This document shows, piece after piece, positions 5,859 through 7,010 of a stretch of DNA of 7,010 nucleotides. The notes under the pieces are model-generated. The model made no database searches and was not told where the DNA came from. It saw nothing but the letters and a program-made list of their open reading frames with translations. Position numbers and translations under genes: made by a program. The stretch's first letter is position 1. Every line of letters starts with the position of its first letter. Source of the stretch: Elusimicrobiota bacterium (GTDB lineage Bacteria; Elusimicrobiota; Elusimicrobia; UBA1565; UBA9628); NCBI GenBank assembly GCA_023249695.1, contig JAHFCD010000117.1, forward strand, positions 1 to 7,010. Reading direction: 5' to 3'.

Positions 5859-6803
5859 ATGAGCGATACCCCGACGCCGCGAGACCTGTTCCGGAAGATC
5901 TCCGCCAACATCGAAAGCGTGATGCAGGGCCAGACCGGCTCCATACGCAAGCTGCTGGCCGCGTTCGGCGCGGGCGGCCACGTTCTCCTCGAGGATTATC
6001 CCGGGACCGGCAAGACGACGATGGCCAAGGCCCTGGCGAAGTCCGTCGGGGCGAGCTTCAGCCGCCTCCAGTTCACGCCCGATCTCCTGCCTTCCGACAT
6101 CCTCGGCGTGTCCATCTTCGATCCCAAGACGCAGGCCTTCCGCTTCCACGAGGGGCCGATCTTCACGAACATCCTGCTGGCCGACGAGATCAACCGCGCC
6201 TCGCCCCGGACCCAATCCGCCCTTTTGGAAGCGATGGGCGAGGCCCAGGTCAGCATGGACGGCACGACCTATCCGCTGGCCGAGCTGTTCTTCGTCATCG
6301 CGACCCAGAACCCCGTCGAGTTCCATGGCACCTATCCCCTGCCGGAGGCCCAGATGGACCGGTTCATGATGCAGTGCGGCCTCGGCTACGTCGGCCCGGA
6401 GGAGGAGGTGGCCATCCTCTCCGCCCAGGAGAAGAGCCATCCGATTTCGCGCGTGACGGCCAGCGTGACCTTGGCGGAGGTCCTGGCTTTGCGCCGCCGC
6501 GTCGCGGAGGTCCGGCTCGCGCCGGAGCTCAAGCGGTACATCGTCGACATCGTCGCGGCCACGCGCAAGGCGCCGTCCGTCAAGATGGGCGCCAGCCCCC
6601 GCGCGTCGCTCGCCTTGATGAAGGTCGCGCAGGCCGCGGCCCTGCTCGACGGCTCGGACTTCGCGCTGCCGGAGCACATCCGCGAGATGGCGGTCCCGGT
6701 CATCGCGCACCGGCTCATGCTCGATCCGCAGGCGAAATTTTCCGGCGTCACCCCTCAGGCCGTCGTCGAGACCATCCTCAAAGAGCTGCCCGTGCCCGCC
6801 TGA
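5859..6803 (+). CDS. MoxR-family AAA+ ATPase
   Basis: A 314-residue cytoplasmic AAA+ ATPase of the MoxR family, thought to act as a chaperone-like remodeller that helps mature or insert metal cofactors or activate partner complexes. Motifs in order: Walker A in EDYPGTGKTT (45-54, K52), Walker B in ILLADEINRASPRTQ (105-119, D109/E110), sensor 1 in IATQNPVEF (147-155, N151), the family block GTYPLPEAQMDRFM (157-170) with the likely arginine finger R168, and sensor 2 in GASPRAS (244-250, R248). Length is normal. The ATG at 5859 is preferred over 5835 because it gives the usual short N-terminus and sits downstream of the candidate promoter, but no ribosome binding site supports either. The stop codon overlaps the start of the DUF58 gene (TGATG), the standard MoxR-DUF58 arrangement. 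Its client complex is not visible. Confidence 0.93.
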   Translation: MSDTPTPRDLFRKISANIESVMQGQTGSIRKLLAAFGAGGHVLLEDYPGTGKTTMAKALAKSVGASFSRLQFTPDLLPSDILGVSIFDPKTQAFRFHEGPIFTNILLADEINRASPRTQSALLEAMGEAQVSMDGTTYPLAELFFVIATQNPVEFHGTYPLPEAQMDRFMMQCGLGYVGPEEEVAILSAQEKSHPISRVTASVTLAEVLALRRRVAEVRLAPELKRYIVDIVAATRKAPSVKMGASPRASLALMKVAQAAALLDGSDFALPEHIREMAVPVIAHRLMLDPQAKFSGVTPQAVVETILKELPVPA

Positions 6804-7010
6804 TGGACCGCCTGCGCTATCATGGGCGCCGGGCGGCTTCCTCCCTCCTCCACTGGGCCCGCCGCCGCTTCACCCCCGCGGGAGCCTTCGTGCTCGCGGC
6901 CCTCGTCGCCTCCGCCGTGCTCGGCGTCGACACGACCCAGAGCATGGCCTTCCAGTCCTTCGCTTTTTTGGCGGCGCTGCTGGCCCTGTCCCTGACGGCG
7001 AGTCTTTTCT
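6803..7010 (+). CDS. DUF58 family protein, 5' part only
   Basis: The first 69 residues of a protein whose remainder lies beyond the right edge. The ATG at 6803 shares its A with the TGA stop of the MoxR gene, so translation is probably coupled. After a basic N-terminus (three arginines at 20-22) comes FTPAGAFVLA (23-32), the usual DUF58 beginning with TPAG at 24-27. It leads into a first hydrophobic helix (about 26-41), the short VDTTQS loop (42-47) and a second helix (about 53-69). Two such N-terminal helices precede the conserved soluble domain in this family, which is found beside MoxR ATPases and often VWA-domain proteins and transglutaminase-like proteins. The diagnostic DUF58 domain itself is outside the window, so the call rests on the helix pattern and gene order. 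Confidence 0.75.
   Translation, partial: MDRLRYHGRRAASSLLHWARRRFTPAGAFVLAALVASAVLGVDTTQSMAFQSFAFLAALLALSLTASLF

Noticed and set aside
1..7010. Search for CRISPR arrays, tRNA/rRNA genes, transposases, integrases, attachment sites or defence genes.
   Set aside because: No regular direct repeats, no mobile-element or defence-family protein motifs, and nearly every base is accounted for by ordinary genes.

Overview
This window is high-GC bacterial chromosomal DNA. The cell envelope implied is Gram-negative: a TolC-type outer-membrane channel is encoded directly after a HlyD/PrtE-type periplasmic adaptor. The phylum cannot be fixed from the sequence alone. Very short signal peptide, frequent GTG/TTG starts, weak or absent Shine-Dalgarno sites at most genes and short alternating transcription units would fit a high-GC environmental lineage (Elusimicrobiota or a delta-proteobacterium-like group are guesses only). 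There are no tRNA, rRNA, CRISPR, transposase, integrase or phage genes.

Layout. (1) Positions 2-1790, plus strand: the 3' part of a type I secretion adaptor, one base, then a complete TolC-family channel. The ABC ATPase/permease and the secreted cargo would be expected upstream, outside the window. (2) 1765-2358, minus: an unrecognised single-pass membrane protein whose 3' end overlaps tolC tail to tail by 26 bp. (3) 2434-2772, minus: a DUF952 protein, divergent from (4) 2806-3612, plus: a membrane fatty-acid desaturase with all three histidine boxes. The 33-bp AT-rich gap between them carries an inverted repeat. (5) 5769-3620, minus: a probable two-gene unit, a GT39/ArnT-like membrane glycosyltransferase followed 35 bp later by a FucA-like class II aldolase. 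The aldolase start lies just after a hairpin that could hide its ribosome binding site. (6) 5859-7010, plus: a MoxR-family AAA+ ATPase whose stop overlaps the start of a DUF58 protein cut by the window end.

The transcription units look functionally independent: secretion/efflux, lipid desaturation, sugar-phosphate cleavage plus lipid-linked glycosyl transfer, and a MoxR-DUF58 chaperone-like pair. Most are envelope-related, but nothing binds them into one system, and I see no convincing previously undescribed system here. The most testable oddities are the hairpin before the aldolase, the compact divergent promoter region upstream of the MoxR gene, and the inverted repeat between the DUF952 and desaturase genes. 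No stretch longer than 300 bases lacks a gene; the largest gap is 89 bp (5770-5858).
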